Assembly (NCBI RefSeq): GCF_046630445.1
Contig: NC_092337.1
Coordinates: forward strand, 368,484,001 to 368,548,000
DNA from: Rutidosis leptorrhynchoides
Lineage: Eukaryota; Streptophyta; Magnoliopsida; Asterales; Asteraceae
Length of the DNA stretch: 64,000 nt
Direction of reading: 5' to 3'
Shown here: in pieces, positions 1 to 11,764 of the stretch
Layout of the letters: each line of letters opens with the position of its first letter
Numbering within the stretch: position 1 is the first letter of the stretch
Position numbers and translations under genes: made by a program
Notes under the pieces: model-generated
The model's database searches: none
Told to the model about the DNA's origin: nothing
What the model saw: the letters and a program-made list of their open reading frames with translations, nothing else

Positions 1-73
1 GTATGGTTGTCCGTTTGATTAAAGAAAGAGGTGATGCCCAGAGGCTCCACCAACGTGATCCCCATTTCTTAAT

Positions 74-256
74 GGGAGGTGATCCGTACACCACCTCTAT
101 TTTGCCATACACCACTAAATAAATTTTTTGGACATTTTTACCCTTCCTTATATTCACCACCAACTCCCCTTAACTTCTCAAATGAAGGGTAAAACTGTCT
201 AAATAATTGTTTTGGTGGTGTATGGCAAAAACAAGGTGGTGTACGAATCAACTCCC
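74..256. mobile_element. Mutator-type MITE, 183 bp
   Basis: The two ends are long inverted repeats: the left begins GGGAGGTGATCCGTACACC and the reverse complement of the right begins GGGAGTTGATTCGTACACC, and similarity continues inward for about 60 bp. The element is flanked by a perfect 9-bp direct repeat TTTCTTAAT at 65-73 and 257-265. A 9-bp target duplication with long TIRs is typical of Mutator-like elements. It has no coding capacity and would need a transposase in trans. Confidence 0.82.
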
Positions 257-265
257 TTTCTTAAT

Positions 266-1316
266 ATCCCTTTCTTTTCTTTTTAATTTGAAAAATTTGA
301 TTTAATTTAATTTATTTTTGTAGACAGAGGCCCCTCCCCAGTTATTGTCTCCCACATGTCTCTTTCTCTCTCTTCCCACACCCTTCCTCCCCTAATTTCC
401 AAATTTTCTCCTTACTTCATTTAGGACTCGGTAGTATTAATAATATTACGAATATTACTTCCATATTAATATTTTCAGTATTTCATTTTTAGATACTTTA
501 AATTAATAGTCTATTTTTATAAATAGAAAAAAAATAAGAAGTTTAAGTTCTCTTATGCCCTTAATGTATAGGAATAGAATTAAAGGTGAAAGAAAAGATA
601 AAGGTAAAACTGGAAAGTAAACAGAAAATATTATATATGTGATAGAGAGAGTAAATATTAATATTATATTCTCACACTACTAAATCTATTACGGAGTACA
701 ATATAAAAATCACGCAGTTTAACAAAAAACGTTTGTAACATACATTCTTTTGTTAACTTTTCAGTCTTATCTTTTCTTAACTTATTTTTTGTCCTACATA
801 AATATAGTATGAGCACAAAATATTTTTATCACATTCTTTTTCATTTATATAAATTAATTTGGGACATCAAATTAAGCTTATGAATAAAATAAACTTGAAA
901 TTTTAGAGTGTTACCGTATAAGTTTGTAAGTTAAACACACTCTCATTATGTATTACAGTGTATTATGATTATGATTATAATTAAGAATTAGGATTGCAAT
1001 TACAACTACATTTACAATGTGACACCGTATATGATAATAATAATAATAATAAACATAAAGTAATGATTGATTACGTAATTTGATTTCTCTCTTTTTCTTT
1101 TCTGTTGTTACTGGTGTTTTGTTGTTTTCTTTTATTATAGTTTGTCATGAGGTTCAGTTTACAGTTAATTTTTAAATTGTTTTAGCTCGGTTGTTGTCAG
1201 AGTTTGTATGTTTCTAAGGTTTACAAGTTTTTGATGAATCCCTATCATGTTATAAAATTTTATCGGTTTGACGAAAAAATAAAAGTAAAGAAATAATATA
1301 AATATATAATGAGATG
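266..1316. other. AT-rich intergenic sequence
   Basis: I see no gene here. The stretch is AT-rich and contains a pyrimidine-rich tract around 350-420 and a short (ATA)n run at about 1030-1050. No convincing splice-supported coding sequence or RNA gene was found. It lies upstream of the gene at 2289-3109. Confidence 0.6.
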
Positions 1317-1580
1317 TATTCATTTGCATCTTTAATTTAAGTTGAGATTTGATGGATAAATTTCATTCCTTGGATCATGTAGTGGGCGGATAAGCACATG
1401 TGATTACCAGCCTTGAATTACATGTGATTAACGATCAAGATTAAAACACAAAAATAAAGGAAGAGTAATCTGGTAATCACATGTGATTGCTAATCACATG
1501 TGATTGCTCCACCCATCACATGATCAAGAGTTGAGATTTATCCTTTGAATCTCAACTTTAATTAAGGATGTAAATTAATA
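1317..1580. mobile_element. Foldback/MITE-like inverted-repeat element in the promoter region
   Basis: The left arm (about 1317-1420) and the reverse complement of the right arm (about 1470-1580) align over roughly 100 bp. For example TTTGCATCTTTAATTTAAG pairs with the complement of the right end, TTTACATCCTTAATTAAAG. The element holds several CACATGTGATT blocks (near 1397, 1420, 1473 and 1495). CACATGTG is a self-complementary E-box-type sequence. The element ends about 120 bp before the presumed TATA box of the next gene. No clear target duplication was identified, so the superfamily is open. Confidence 0.65.
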
Positions 1581-1698
1581 TTTCACAATATATAATATAA
1601 TACAGTATAATACTTATAAATTAATTATTAAAATATGATAAAATTATTAAAATAAAGTAAAATATTAAATAATTCTTCACCCATTTGAATCGACGTGT

Positions 1699-1708
1699 CT
1701 ATATATTA
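1699..1708 (+). promoter_or_regulatory. Probable TATA box of the gene at 2289-3109
   Basis: CTATATATTA is followed 25-40 bp later by pyrimidine-rich sequence (CTCATATCTCGATC...) that looks like the start of a plant 5' leader. The position fits a leader exon ending at 1824. It is inferred from composition and spacing only. Confidence 0.45.
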
Positions 1709-1824
1709 CTCTCATATCTCGATCTTTTACATTTTCTTGTTCGTGTTTCTCCGTCTCCTATATTTTGTTTCCTATTACGTTAACAACAATAATAACAATT
1801 CTTCGTTAGCCTCTCCTCCATCAG

Positions 1825-2221
1825 GTCAGACTTAACTTTCTTTTAATTTTCATTCCCTATTAATTTTATTATCATCAGATTTATATATTATAGTACTAAT
1901 TTTAACAAAATTTAATTCGTTTTTCTTAAGCTCAACTCCACTGAATTTAAGCATCAACGATTCTCTTTATTAACACGAAACATTTCATTCTGCATCTGAT
2001 TACAGATCTATACATAAATTCAATTCAATTTTAAATATATGTGTATATGTATTTTTTAAACAAATTTAATTTCGCCTGTTTCACAGATCTGTGTAGTTGT
2101 TTTTATGTATCAATCACTCAATTTAATTCGGCATGTTTTCAATTTCAATTTCAGTTTCAGATCTGGTAAAATTAGTGCACAGTTTATAAAATTGAAGAAA
2201 ACAAATTACTCTATTTTTCAG
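1825..2221 (+). other. Probable 5'UTR intron
   Basis: The donor TCAG|GTCAGA is at 1824/1825 and the acceptor TTTTTCAG|ATCTAGGG is at 2221/2222. The interval is T-rich, as plant introns are, and contains no ORF continuing into the coding exon. A leader intron just before the start codon is common in plant genes. An alternative acceptor lies at 2160 (TTTCAG|ATCTGG). Confidence 0.5.
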
Positions 2222-2288
2222 ATCTAGGGTTTGTTTCGGTCTGTATAATTCAAATCTAATTTTGAATTTAATTAAACACGAAAAAAGT

Positions 2289-3109
2289 ATGAAGCACTGT
2301 GGAATTCATCAAAACAACACGTTTGCATCATCCCGTGAAGAGATGAGGAGCTCCGTTACCGTTTCGTTATCGTTTGATAACTCCGGGGAGCCTATGGTTT
2401 GCCCTAAACCTAGGCGGCTGAGCCTTTTCACCGCCGCCGTTAACGAGCCTGTTAGGCCTCTCCGATGGCAGATGAGGTAATTTTTCATATTTAACAGATT
2501 CAGTTATCAATAAACCTTTAAATATTTTTTACTTTTGGAGTATTAACTTCTTACCGTTTGTTACCGCAGCTGTCAATCCGAAAGTTTCGAATCGAAAGCC
2601 GGCCCTGAGCTGCTTGACATCATTTTTTCAAAGGTACTTAATTTGAATCAAGTTGATCAAATTAATCGAACAAATAGAGAATTAAATACTGATGTTTGTG
2701 AATTTGTGAAATGAATTAAAACCCAATTAATTAATAATTAATTAATTAATTATTTGGAATTTGGTTTAAATTTTAGGGTGGTGGTAATGTTGGATCAGAC
2801 CAACCATGTACAGAAATAGCCTCGTCGCCCCCGTTTTTTTGTGGGTCGCCGCCAAGTAGAGTATCTAACCCGTTAATTCAAGACGCACGTTTCAGGGATG
2901 AAAAGATCATCTCTGTTTCTCCGCGTTTAATGGTCACCAATCCTGCAACATCTGGTGGTGTGATGTCAGCGTCCTCCCAATCCTCGTCAGCAAGGAAAGG
3001 TGGTTGTCTTCGTGCGAATTTTGGTAACAAACCGGTAGTTAGGGTTGAAGGGTTTGATTGTCTCGATAGGGATAATAGGCGCAATTGCAGCATCCCTACT
3101 TTGGCTTGA
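2289..3109 (+). CDS. Uncharacterised plant protein, 3 coding exons, 194 aa
   Basis: Exons are 2289-2476, 2570-2633 and 2777-3109, with GT-AG introns at 2477-2569 and 2634-2776. The spliced frame is open from ATG 2289 to TGA 3107-3109, giving 194 residues. Upstream TTG and CTG codons in frame are not needed, because ATG 2289 follows the leader intron. The N-terminal part has MRSSVTVSLSFDNSGEP and a CPKPRRL motif; the third exon has PPFFCGSPPSRVSNPLIQD followed by ARFRDEK, then a Ser-rich segment and a basic Cys-containing C-terminus. There is no signal peptide, membrane segment or known catalytic motif. The SPPSRxSNPLxxDARF block is one I recognise from widespread, unnamed plant proteins, so this is probably a real host gene and the only intact one in the window. 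Its function is unknown. Confidence 0.85.
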
Positions 3110-3733
3110 ATCAAACCCCTAAGATTAAAAATACATTAAAGAGCATCGAGTACATACACAAATCGTTCTAGCAAAGAAAAAGATAAGATCAGCAATCAGT
3201 TTAAGATATCGTATATCAGTCTATTATTTAAATTTCGTCTTCTAATGAGGAATTTTGAAGAGATAAAAGAGTGTGCGAGTGAGATACATGGAGGAGCAAG
3301 GATTTAGTGGGTTACTATTAGTGTATATATAAGTGTGTCTTTATAATTCAATCTTTATTTGTATGTAAGTATTAGGGAGTTGATGATGAAAAATAATGTG
3401 AGATTGATTTGAGAGATGAGTTTGAGTCGATGGTCTTTTTCTTAATCTAGGTTTTAGGTGTTGCCCTTATTGTGATGATTTGTAAGTAAAAGTATCAAGA
3501 GGGTAATCTCCAAAACTTCAAATTTTTCGTTCTTTATGTTCATGAGAGTCGTTTTGTAAGCATTAGATTTGCGATTTAATGAAGCGAAATCTGTATAAAG
3601 TTTAAAGATCGCTAATCGAGTTGGAGTTTATGACAATGTAAATATGTATACTCTTGCTCTTTCGTTTGATATATTATGTTCATATTTTGGTGCATACATA
3701 TTTTGATCATATTGTTAATGATGTACGTTATTA
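3110..3733 (+). other. 3' flank of the host gene
   Basis: This stretch holds the presumed 3'UTR and downstream sequence. Several AT-rich poly(A)-signal-like stretches occur (for example near 3330-3370), but none fixes the mRNA end. No further gene was seen. Confidence 0.45.
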
Positions 3734-3808
3734 TACTCCATTCGTCCCATTACAAGTGTTCACTCTTGACTTTTCAAAAGTTTTTTTAGTCAAAGTACTA
3801 TTATTATA

Positions 3809-4055
3809 CTCCCTTCGTTCCACTAATAGTGTCCCTGTTGACTTTTTAAAGGTTTTCTTTGTAATTTTGAACGTAAATATTTTTATGCGTGTTATATATT
3901 TGATAAAAATTAAATGAATGAATTTAGTTTTTAAATGTGTTCATTCATAAATTTTATTAAATAAAGTATACACAAATAAAAATATTTAAAGTCAAAGTTG
4001 ATAAAAAATGTATTTCAAAAGTTAACAGGGGACAATTGTGGTGGGACGGAAGTAG
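3809..4055. mobile_element. Stowaway-type (Tc1/mariner) MITE, 247 bp
   Basis: The left end CTCCCTTCGTTCCACTAATA and the reverse complement of the right end CTACTTCCGTCCCACCACAA are mutually similar over about 34 bp, and both resemble the Stowaway consensus CTCCCTCCGT. TA dinucleotides flank it (3807-3808 and 4056-4057), as expected for the TA target site. A second Stowaway-like end, CTCCATTCGTCCCATTACAA, starts at 3736 with no clear partner, and another (CTCTTTTCGTCTC) lies near 4064. This may therefore be a nested or tandem insertion. Confidence 0.78.
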
Positions 4056-4057
4056 TA

Positions 4058-4902
4058 TATGTTACTCTTTTCGTCTCAAAATTTATTTTTTTCATGACAC
4101 AATTTAAGAAAAAGTTAATGTTATATACTTGTATATGTACTTTTTCTTTATTTTCGGTATTACCTATTAGTTTTATTATCTTTTTTGTCTTATATATACC
4201 GAGTATGAAATATATGTTATGTTTGTTTCAGTTTTGAGTTCTTTTGGCAGTTTGAAACAAGTTGTGTTTTTGAGTATCTCGGTGTAGCAAGTTGAAAGAC
4301 TATTTCCTTATTTTTTTTTATCACGTTATATTGTTGTGTGAGCAATTGTCAAAGGCTTTATCTTGTATACGTAGTATTTTATAAGCCCAAAGCTTTAGGT
4401 TGTTCGTTTTATTGTTATTCTTTTTACATTTCGTCGGAACAAGTTGGTTACCTTATCTTGCATACGTAGTCACCTTTTATAGTCCCCCAAAGGGCAGAAG
4501 CCGTTATCTGACATAAATTTAATTTTTTCATGTCGTCTATTAGTTGTTTATATATCGTACAGAGCATGCGTTAGATAACGGCCGGCTCAATCTGTGTGCA
4601 CCTCTGACCTCTCTACTTCCTTTAAAGTAGGATTGCTTCATAATTTGAAAGGGCTAGATTTTTTACTGTATTATTCTCTTGACAAAAATAACAAACAGTA
4701 CATAAATTGGGTTCTTCATCTAATAATATACCTTTGTTAATATAGTAAGAAATAAATTATAAAGGACGTCAAAAATGTGTTTTTAAAGAAAAAATGAAAT
4801 TACCAACTTGGACTAATTGAACAGTGTCTATCGATTTTCTCCAAATAAAAAAATAAAAATAAAAAAGATAATGACACTTTAGTCAAATTATAAGTGTATA
4901 AA
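4058..4902. other. Intergenic sequence, no gene seen
   Basis: The stretch is AT-rich. It contains an imperfect inverted repeat, GCCGTTATCTGAC near 4500 against GTTAGATAACGGC near 4570, and a diverged direct repeat of a TACGTAGT-containing segment (near 4370 and 4462). No coding region is supported. Confidence 0.5.
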
Positions 4903-5985
4903 TTTTTTTTTTTTGATTTGAAAAGCAGCAAGTTTCATTCCATTTTAATACTCAAATATTACATAGTTGTTGCTCATGCGAGCATATTACACACTGCAAT
5001 CTATACAAGAACAACTCATTGTACAAAACATGATGCCAAGTTAGCATCATACAATTCACAACTTCAATTACTCAAAATACTAATTGGATTATGAAACCAC
5101 GAATGCCAATCGATGTGCTTCCCTTTGATCCTCTTCGCAATCCACTCATAGCTTTTAATTTGTATCTCACTCGACACAACCGGGGGACTCCAACATTTGT
5201 TTTTGAAGACGACTTGATTCCGGTTCTTCCATATAAGATATACACACGACCAAACCACCAATTGCCAAATAGCTTTACCCGTATCCGTGTTACCTTGGAG
5301 GAGGTCCTCAAGGCTTCAATTAACTATCCCATTACACCCCCACCAATTGAAAACTTTGTGCCATACCTCACTTACTTTTTGACAAGTTAAAAGAGAGTGT
5401 TCCACTGATTTGACATCACCATCACACAAGGGGCAACGGACCGAGTGAAGGTTAATACCCCGCTTATCAAGTTTCGTTCATACTGGTAGCCGCCCTTTTC
5501 TAGCCCGCCATATGAAAACCTCAACTTTCTTTTGAACTAAACAGTTACACATTTCTTTTGCATTGACACTAGCACACAAGAGCTTCAAATTAATCATGTT
5601 AGAAAAAGTTTTAGTAGTAAACCTTTCATTAGTGTTATGCCCCCGTCTCCATGTATCTTTGTTCCCTGGATTGAAAGCAGGGGCGGATGTATATAGTGCC
5701 CAGTGGTGGCACAGGACACCACTGAAATACGCGATGTAGTGGAAATTTTTTGGAGTTTTTAACTAGTGACACCACTGGATAGTGTACATTTTTTTGAGTG
5801 ACACCATTGAAATAAGACATCTAGTAGAAATTTTTTGAGAGTTTTAACGGGTGACACCAGTGACTACCAATCCTAGATCCGCCCCTGATTGAAAGCCGCC
5901 ATCATGAGCATTTCCACCAACTCGTCCAATTCTGCCTTTGTCCTTCCCATAGGATTCCTTGACCAACACCAATTACCCACAGACT
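4903..5985 (-). pseudogene. 3' end of an L1-type LINE (reverse transcriptase C-terminal and zinc-binding region)
   Basis: On the minus strand the sequence translates, with stops and frame changes, into the C-terminal part of a plant non-LTR reverse transcriptase. Visible pieces are WCWSRNPMGRTKAELDEL, the zinc-binding-type segment VRCPLCDGDVKSVEHSLLTC (about 5380-5450) and VVWSCVYLIWKNRNQVVF (about 5210-5261), with the tail ending near 5064. A 12-T run on the plus strand at 4903-4914 is the poly(A) tail of the minus-strand copy, marking the 3' end. Only the 3' part is present, as expected of 5'-truncated LINE insertion. A hAT MITE splits it at 5678-5887. It is non-functional. Confidence 0.8.
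5678..5887. mobile_element. hAT-type MITE, 210 bp, inserted in the LINE
   Basis: The ends are inverted repeats CAGGGGCGGATGTA and CAGGGGCGGATCTA. An exact 8-bp target duplication ATTGAAAG lies at 5670-5677 and 5888-5895. CAGGGGCGGA-type ends with 8-bp duplications are typical of plant hAT elements. Removing the element together with one duplication copy rejoins the LINE reading frame region. It has no coding capacity. Confidence 0.9.
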
Positions 5986-5989
5986 TAGT

Positions 5990-6516
5990 AAAACAACTAG
6001 AGACTTGGTGAAAATGAAAGGTTTGGTAAAACAAGAGTGAAAGAACAAGTAAAAACTGAATGTGTAATTGGATTGTATTACCTTAATTCAATTGGGCACA
6101 TATTGCCACCTTAAATACAAGAGAAATCATCAATGCTTAGCCTAATAATCCAAACTAATAAAACTAGATGACAACCATTTCTATGACTAAACCATGCTTA
6201 ATATCTTAAAGATAAACTAGCCTACAAAACATTAAATGAACAAAATAAACAAAAAGATTCAGAGATAAAATGGGCAGCAAAAGTTGACAATATGCAGACA
6301 AAAAATGCGCCGCATTTAAGGCTAGATGCGCCGCATTTTTAGCACAAAAGCTACTGACTTCGAGTGGTTGTTCCATACACTAAAAGTGTGCCGCATTTTC
6401 CGTTTCACGCTTCCCGAAATTTGCAAAATCCGTGCAAGTCGTTTGGTTCACTTTTAGTGGCACTTAAATGTAACATTTCACTTTAGTGGCATTTGGCACT
6501 AAGATTTTAATACTCC
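5990..6516 (-). mobile_element. Degenerate Ty1/copia LTR
   Basis: Reading the minus strand, the copia RNase H stop codon is followed by the polypurine stretch CACTAAGGGGGAGTATT, and an LTR-like region starts there (about 6516, probably a mutated TGTT end). It runs down to the LINE junction near 5990. Within it are two copies of the GC-rich near-palindrome ATGCGCCGCAT, centred at 6310 and 6331, and a related GCCGCATTTT at about 6390. The outer end and target duplication are not resolved. Confidence 0.5.
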
Positions 6517-6533
6517 CCCTTAGTGCAAACTCC

Positions 6534-6752
6534 TAATCAACAATTCCCAATGCCTCTCGAAATTCCATGAACTTGGTCTTCTTCAAAGCTTTAGTAAAGA
6601 AATAATCCATCCTTACATTTGTGAGCTTGATATCTCCGCTACGAATCTTTTCACGAATAAACCAACAAAGCATTTCTGTATGCTTAACACGTGAACAAAA
6701 AACTGGATTCGAAGCTACCTTGATTACACTTTTGTTATCACAATTCAGTTCG
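6534..6752 (-). pseudogene. Ty1/copia pol remnant: RNase H C-terminal part
   Basis: The minus strand reads, uninterrupted for about 70 codons, NCDNKSVIKVASNPVF, then VKHTEMLCWFIREKI, then YFFTKALKKTKF, ending at a TAG. This matches the end of the copia RNase H domain (the DNKSAI...NPVFHxRTKHIE...FIREK...FTKAL pattern). A polypurine tract and LTR follow directly, so this is the 3' end of a copia element. Upstream (6753-6970) only scrambled pieces remain, such as SIEVDDSVGTSHGEDSL, which looks like the spacer between integrase and RT. The rest of pol is gone. Confidence 0.75.
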
Positions 6753-6972
6753 ACAACACAACATACTTGTCCATCTCATCATCATCATCATTGAGATGCC
6801 CGGGTTGTCTATCATCCCCCGTTGATTTCATTTCCTCCGGTTTTCACCTACCTCTCCATTTACAACTCCATTTTCAGCATCATAATTGAAATTTTCAGAG
6901 AGTCTTCACCATGAGAAGTTCCAACCGAATCATCAACTTCGATAGAGAGACAATGCTCCCAACTTTTATAGT

Positions 6973-7027
6973 AAACTCACAAGATAAATAATTTGATAGT
7001 AAGTTTACACCTATTCTATGTCTGTGA
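6973..7027 (-). mobile_element. Element F: outermost LTR fragment, left of solo LTR S1
   Basis: About 50 bp here match 63742-63786 almost exactly (AAGATAAATAATTTGATAG is shared). The match then resumes beyond S1 at 10449. This is therefore the end of the same LTR that continues at 10454-11016, 56634-57883 and, as the second copy, 63741-64000. The exact LTR terminus (a TG/CA end) is not clear. Confidence 0.55.
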
Positions 7028-10000
7028 TGAAATGTCCCGTTCTTATTGATTAAAAACGTTCCATATTAATTGATTTCGTTGCGAGGTTTTGACCTCTATA
7101 TGAGACGTTTTTCAAAGACTGCATTCATTTTAAAACAAACCATAACCTTTATTTCATAAATAAAGGTTTAAAAAGCTTTACGTAGATTATCAAATAATGA
7201 TAATCTAAAATATCCTGTTTACACACGACCATTACATAATGGTTTACAATACAAATATGTTACATCGAAATCAGTTTCTTGAATGCAGTTTTTACACAAT
7301 ATCATACAAACATGGACTCCAAATCTTGTCCTTATTTTAGTATGCAACAGCGGAAGCTCTTAGTATTCACCTGAGAATAAACATGCTTTAAACGTCAACA
7401 AAAATGTTGGTGAGTTATAGGTTTAACCTATATATATCAAATCGTAACAATAGACCACAAGATTTCATATTTCAATACACATCCCATACATAGAGATAAA
7501 AATCATTCATATGGTGAACACGTGGTAACCGACATTAACAAGATGCATATATAAGAATATCCCCATCATTCCGGGACACCCTTCGGATATGATATAAATT
7601 TCGAAGTACTAAAGCATCCGGTACTTTGGATGGGGCTTGTTGGGCCCAATAGATCTATCTTTAGGATACGCGTCAATTAGGGTGTCTGTTCCCTAATTCT
7701 TAGATTACCAGACTTAATAAAAAGGGGCATATTCGATTTTGATAATTCAACCATAGAATGTAGTTTCACGTACTTGTGTCTATTTTGTAAGTCATTTATA
7801 AAACCTGCATGTATTCTCATCCCAAAAATATTAGATTTTAAAAGTGGGACTATAACTCACTTTCACAGATTTTTACTTCGTCGGGAAGTAAGACTTGGCC
7901 ACTGGTTGATTCACAAACCTATAACAATATATACATATATATCAAAGTATGTTCAAAATATATTTACAAAACTTTTAATACATTTTGATGTTTTAAGTTT
8001 ATTAAGTCAGCTGTCCTCGTTAGTAACCTACAACTAGTTGTCCACAGTTAGATGTACAGAAATAAATCGATAAATATTATCTTGAATCAATCCGCGACCC
8101 AGTGTATACGTATCTCAGTATTGATCACAACTCAAACTATATATATATTTTGGAATCAACCTCAACCCTGTATAGCTAACTCCAACATTCACATATAGAG
8201 TGTCTATGGTTGTTCCGCAATATATATATATATATAGATGGGTCGACATGATAGGTCGAAACATTGTATACGTGTCTATGGTATCTCAAGATTACATAAT
8301 ATACAATATAAGTTGATTAGATTATGGTTGGAATAGATTTATTATTAACTTTCACGTAGGTAAAATGAGTAGTTTTTATCAATCTTGTTTTGCTCGCCAT
8401 TTCTTCGTTTCTAATCTGTTTTGAGTGATTCCAGTGGCCACGGTTTCGTATTCAACTTAACTTTATGAATCTAAACAGAAAAAGTATAAGTTTATAGTCG
8501 GAAATACAAGTTACAAGTCGTTTTTGAAAGAGATAGTCATTTCCGTCGAAAGAACGACATCTTGATGACCATTTTGAAAAACATACTTTCACTTTGAGTT
8601 TTACCATGATTTTTGGATATAGTTTCATGCTCATAAGAAAAATCATTTTTCCAGAAGTATAGCTTTTAAATCAAAGTTCTTCTTAGCTTTTTATTATCCC
8701 AACCAAAACAGCCCCCCGGTTTTACTACGACGGCGTATATCCAGTTTTATGGTGTTTATCGTGTTTCCGGGTTTTAAATCATTAAGTTAGCATATCATAT
8801 AGATATAGAACATGTGTTTAGTTGATTTTAAAAGTCTAGTTAGAAGGATTAACTTTATTTGCGAACAAGTTTAGAATTAACTAAACTATGTTCTAGTGAT
8901 TACAAGTTTATAACGTTGAATAAGACAGCTTTTTATGTATGAATCGAATGATGTTATGAAGATCATTACTACCTCAAGTTCCTTGGATAAACCTACTGGA
9001 AATGAGAAAAATGGATCTAGCTTCAAAGGATCCTTGGATGGCTTGAAAGTTCTTGAAGCAGAATCATGACACGAAAACAATTTCAAGTAAGATTTCCACT
9101 CGAAATAAGATTGTTATAGTTATAGAAATTGAATTAAAGTTCGAATATGATTATTACCTTGTATTAGAAAGATAACCTACTGTAAGTAATAAAGGTTTCT
9201 TGATCTTGGATGATTACTTGGAATGGATTTAGAAAACTTGGAAGTAAACTTGCAATCTTGGAAGTATTTTTGATTTTATGAAACTAGAACTTTTAGAATT
9301 TATGAAGAACACTTAGAACATGAGAGATAGAACATGAGAGAGATCAATTAGATGAAGAAAATTGAAGAATGAAATTTGGAAGTACTCTTGGAAGATAGAA
9401 CATGAGAGAGATCAATTAGATGAAGAAAATTGAAGAATGAAAGTGTTTGTAGGTGTTTTTGGTCGTTGGTGTATGGATTAGATATAAAGGATATGTAATT
9501 TTGTTTTCATGTAAATAAGTCATGAATGATTACTCATATTTTTGTAATTTTATGAGATATTTCATGCTAGTTGCCAAATGATGGTTCCCACATGTGTTAG
9601 GTGACTCACATGGGCTGCTAAGAGCTGATCATTAGAGTGTATATACCAATAGTACATACATCTAAAAGCTGTGTATTGTACGAGTACAAATACGGGTGCA
9701 TACGAGTAGAATTGTTGATGAAACTGAACGAGGATGTAATTGTAAGCATTTTTTTTAAGTAGAAGTATTTTGATAAGTGTCTTGAAGTCTTTCAAAAGTG
9801 TATGAATACATATTAAAACACTACATGTATATACATTTTAACTGAGTCGTTAAGTCATCGTTAGTCGTTACATGTAAGTGTTGTTTTGAAACCTTTAGGT
9901 TAACGATCTTGTTAAATGTTGTTAACCCAATGTTTATAATATCAAAAGAGATTTTAAATTATTTTATTATCATGATATTATGATGTACGAATATATCTTA

Positions 10001-10331
10001 ATATGATATATATACATTAAATGTCGTTACAACGACAATCGTTACATATATGTCTCGTTTCAAAATCATTAAGTTAGTAGTCTTGTTTTTACATATGTAG
10101 TTCATTGTTAATATACTTAATGATATGTTTACTTATCATAATATCATGTTAACTATATATATAACCATATATATGTCATCATATAGTTTTTACAAGTTTT
10201 AACGTTCGTGAATCACCGGTCAACTTGGGTGGTCAATTGTCTATATGAAACCTATTTCAATTAATCAAGTCTTAACAAGTTTGATTGCTTAACATGTTGG
10301 AAACACTTAATCATGTAAAATAACAATTTTA

Positions 10332-10425
<94 letters not shown>

Positions 10426-10448
10426 AAGGAAAAGTTCGGGTCACTACA
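7028..10448 (-). mobile_element. Solo LTR S1, 3.4 kb (Ty3/gypsy-type)
   Basis: The insertion begins TGAAATGTCCCGTTC and ends GGGTCACTACA. Read on the minus strand it is TGTAGTGACCCGAAC...GAACGGGACATTTCA, with TG...CA ends. A 5-bp target duplication TGTGA flanks it exactly (7023-7027 and 10449-10453). No internal coding region, primer site or second LTR is present, so it looks like an LTR left by LTR-LTR recombination. A second copy, S2, lies at 36535-39821. The minus orientation is chosen because the TGTAGTGACCCGAAC end resembles other Asteraceae LTR starts; this is an inference. Confidence 0.8.
10336..10423. repeat. (TA)n microsatellite in S1
   Basis: About 44 uninterrupted TA units near the end of solo LTR S1. 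The S2 copy has only a handful of units at the same place (39786-39795), so this run expanded or contracted after the copies separated. Confidence 0.95.
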
Positions 10449-10453
10449 TGTGA

Positions 10454-11016
10454 GATCATCGAATCTTCTCTTGCTTGATCACCAAATGAATATGAGTTTA
10501 AGTGTTTGGGATCTCTGATATATTTTACTATGAAGCTTGCAAGAGGGTCACCTTTGAATATCGTCAAGTCTTGCCATTTATAGAGAAAGAGAAAAACTAG
10601 CCGTAGCCTGCGGCTCAACCCACGGTCGACCGTGGGTTGACCACACGCGTTCCAGTACAAATTATAAATCCGTTGCAAAGCCGTTTGAATCAGTTTTGAA
10701 CTTAATCTCTTGGACTCTTTCCTGCATTAATCACCTGCAAAAGATATCCAACATCATATACAAGTCTAATATGCATTAAGTATTCATTTGTCTTGGATGT
10801 ATTGTCTTGATAGTGACTTGTCATACTCAAAGTGGTAAAACCAACATTCTTGGGTATGTGTCTTGATAATCATTTTGGGTAATCTCAGATTTGTCATAAT
10901 CTCTAATTTGTAATTATCACACTTACTAAATTCTTATTGGTTGGTCAACATGTCATTGATGACAAGAATCCACTTAATCACAAATTACATTAATATTCAT
11001 CTTTAAGCTTATTTGT
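10454..11016 (-). mobile_element. Element F: LTR fragment between S1 and A
   Basis: It matches 63790-64000 closely. On the minus strand it contains a palindrome with the core CCCACGGTCGACCGTGGG (10619-10636) next to an AGCCG/CGGCT hairpin. These are followed within about 40 bp by TATAAATGGCAAGACTTG, a good LTR promoter layout. The fragment is cut on the right by element A (GAATT target duplication) and resumes at 56634. Confidence 0.7.
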
Positions 11017-11764
11017 GAATTTGTAACGACCCGACTTTTTCGACTTGCTTTTGTGCTTTGTGTTTTCACGAAACTGCGTATTTGTGCGTACCGAGCTATA
11101 TTATACTCTGGGAACTCCCTACATGTTGATTACTTTCATTTATATGTTAAAACATATCATTAAGTACGTAGGATACTTAACTTAATCCTCGGAAGCCTTT
11201 ATGACCGTTAGTGTCACTTGACGTTTTTTTAACGAACTGCGTACTGCGTACACGTTTAACTTTTGTCGTAATCGGAATATTATGACTACGGAGTACTAAT
11301 TGTTATTTTATAATTACAATTACTTGGGTTTTTGGATGCTTAATTACACTTAGTAATTTACTAGAGCACACTAGTTAGTCTTGTTGGACTTCCTACCTTG
11401 TTGGACCTTAGCCCACCCTACACTAGTTAGTGAACTATTTAATTAGCCCAATTATAAGTAACTAGTGACCCATTAATAAGTAAGACAAATGCCCATTTAT
11501 TAGAGGGAACATGCTAGCATTTTTGTCAAGTATTATCCTTAATGTTGCATGAGATCCTAACACAAGCACCAACTTTAGACAACCATTAACCAAAAGCAAA
11601 AAGGTGTCCCCCTTGGAAACCCACGGCCTAACCACCACCACCCTCTCTTCACCTGCTATAAATACTAAGCCATTTCCTCACCATTCACACTTGATTTTGT
11701 AACGACCCAACCCAATATACAATCGAACACGCATAAAATAATTTTTATTTTTTTTTACAGGGGA

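Noticed and set aside
4498..4584. Inverted repeat GCCGTTATCTGAC / GTTAGATAACGGC as a possible small transposon or microRNA hairpin
   Set aside because: Only about 13 bp per arm, no target duplication, and the loop region does not pair.
10307..10678. 123-codon ORF containing a long Ile-Tyr run
   Set aside because: It is produced by the (TA)n microsatellite plus flanking LTR sequence.
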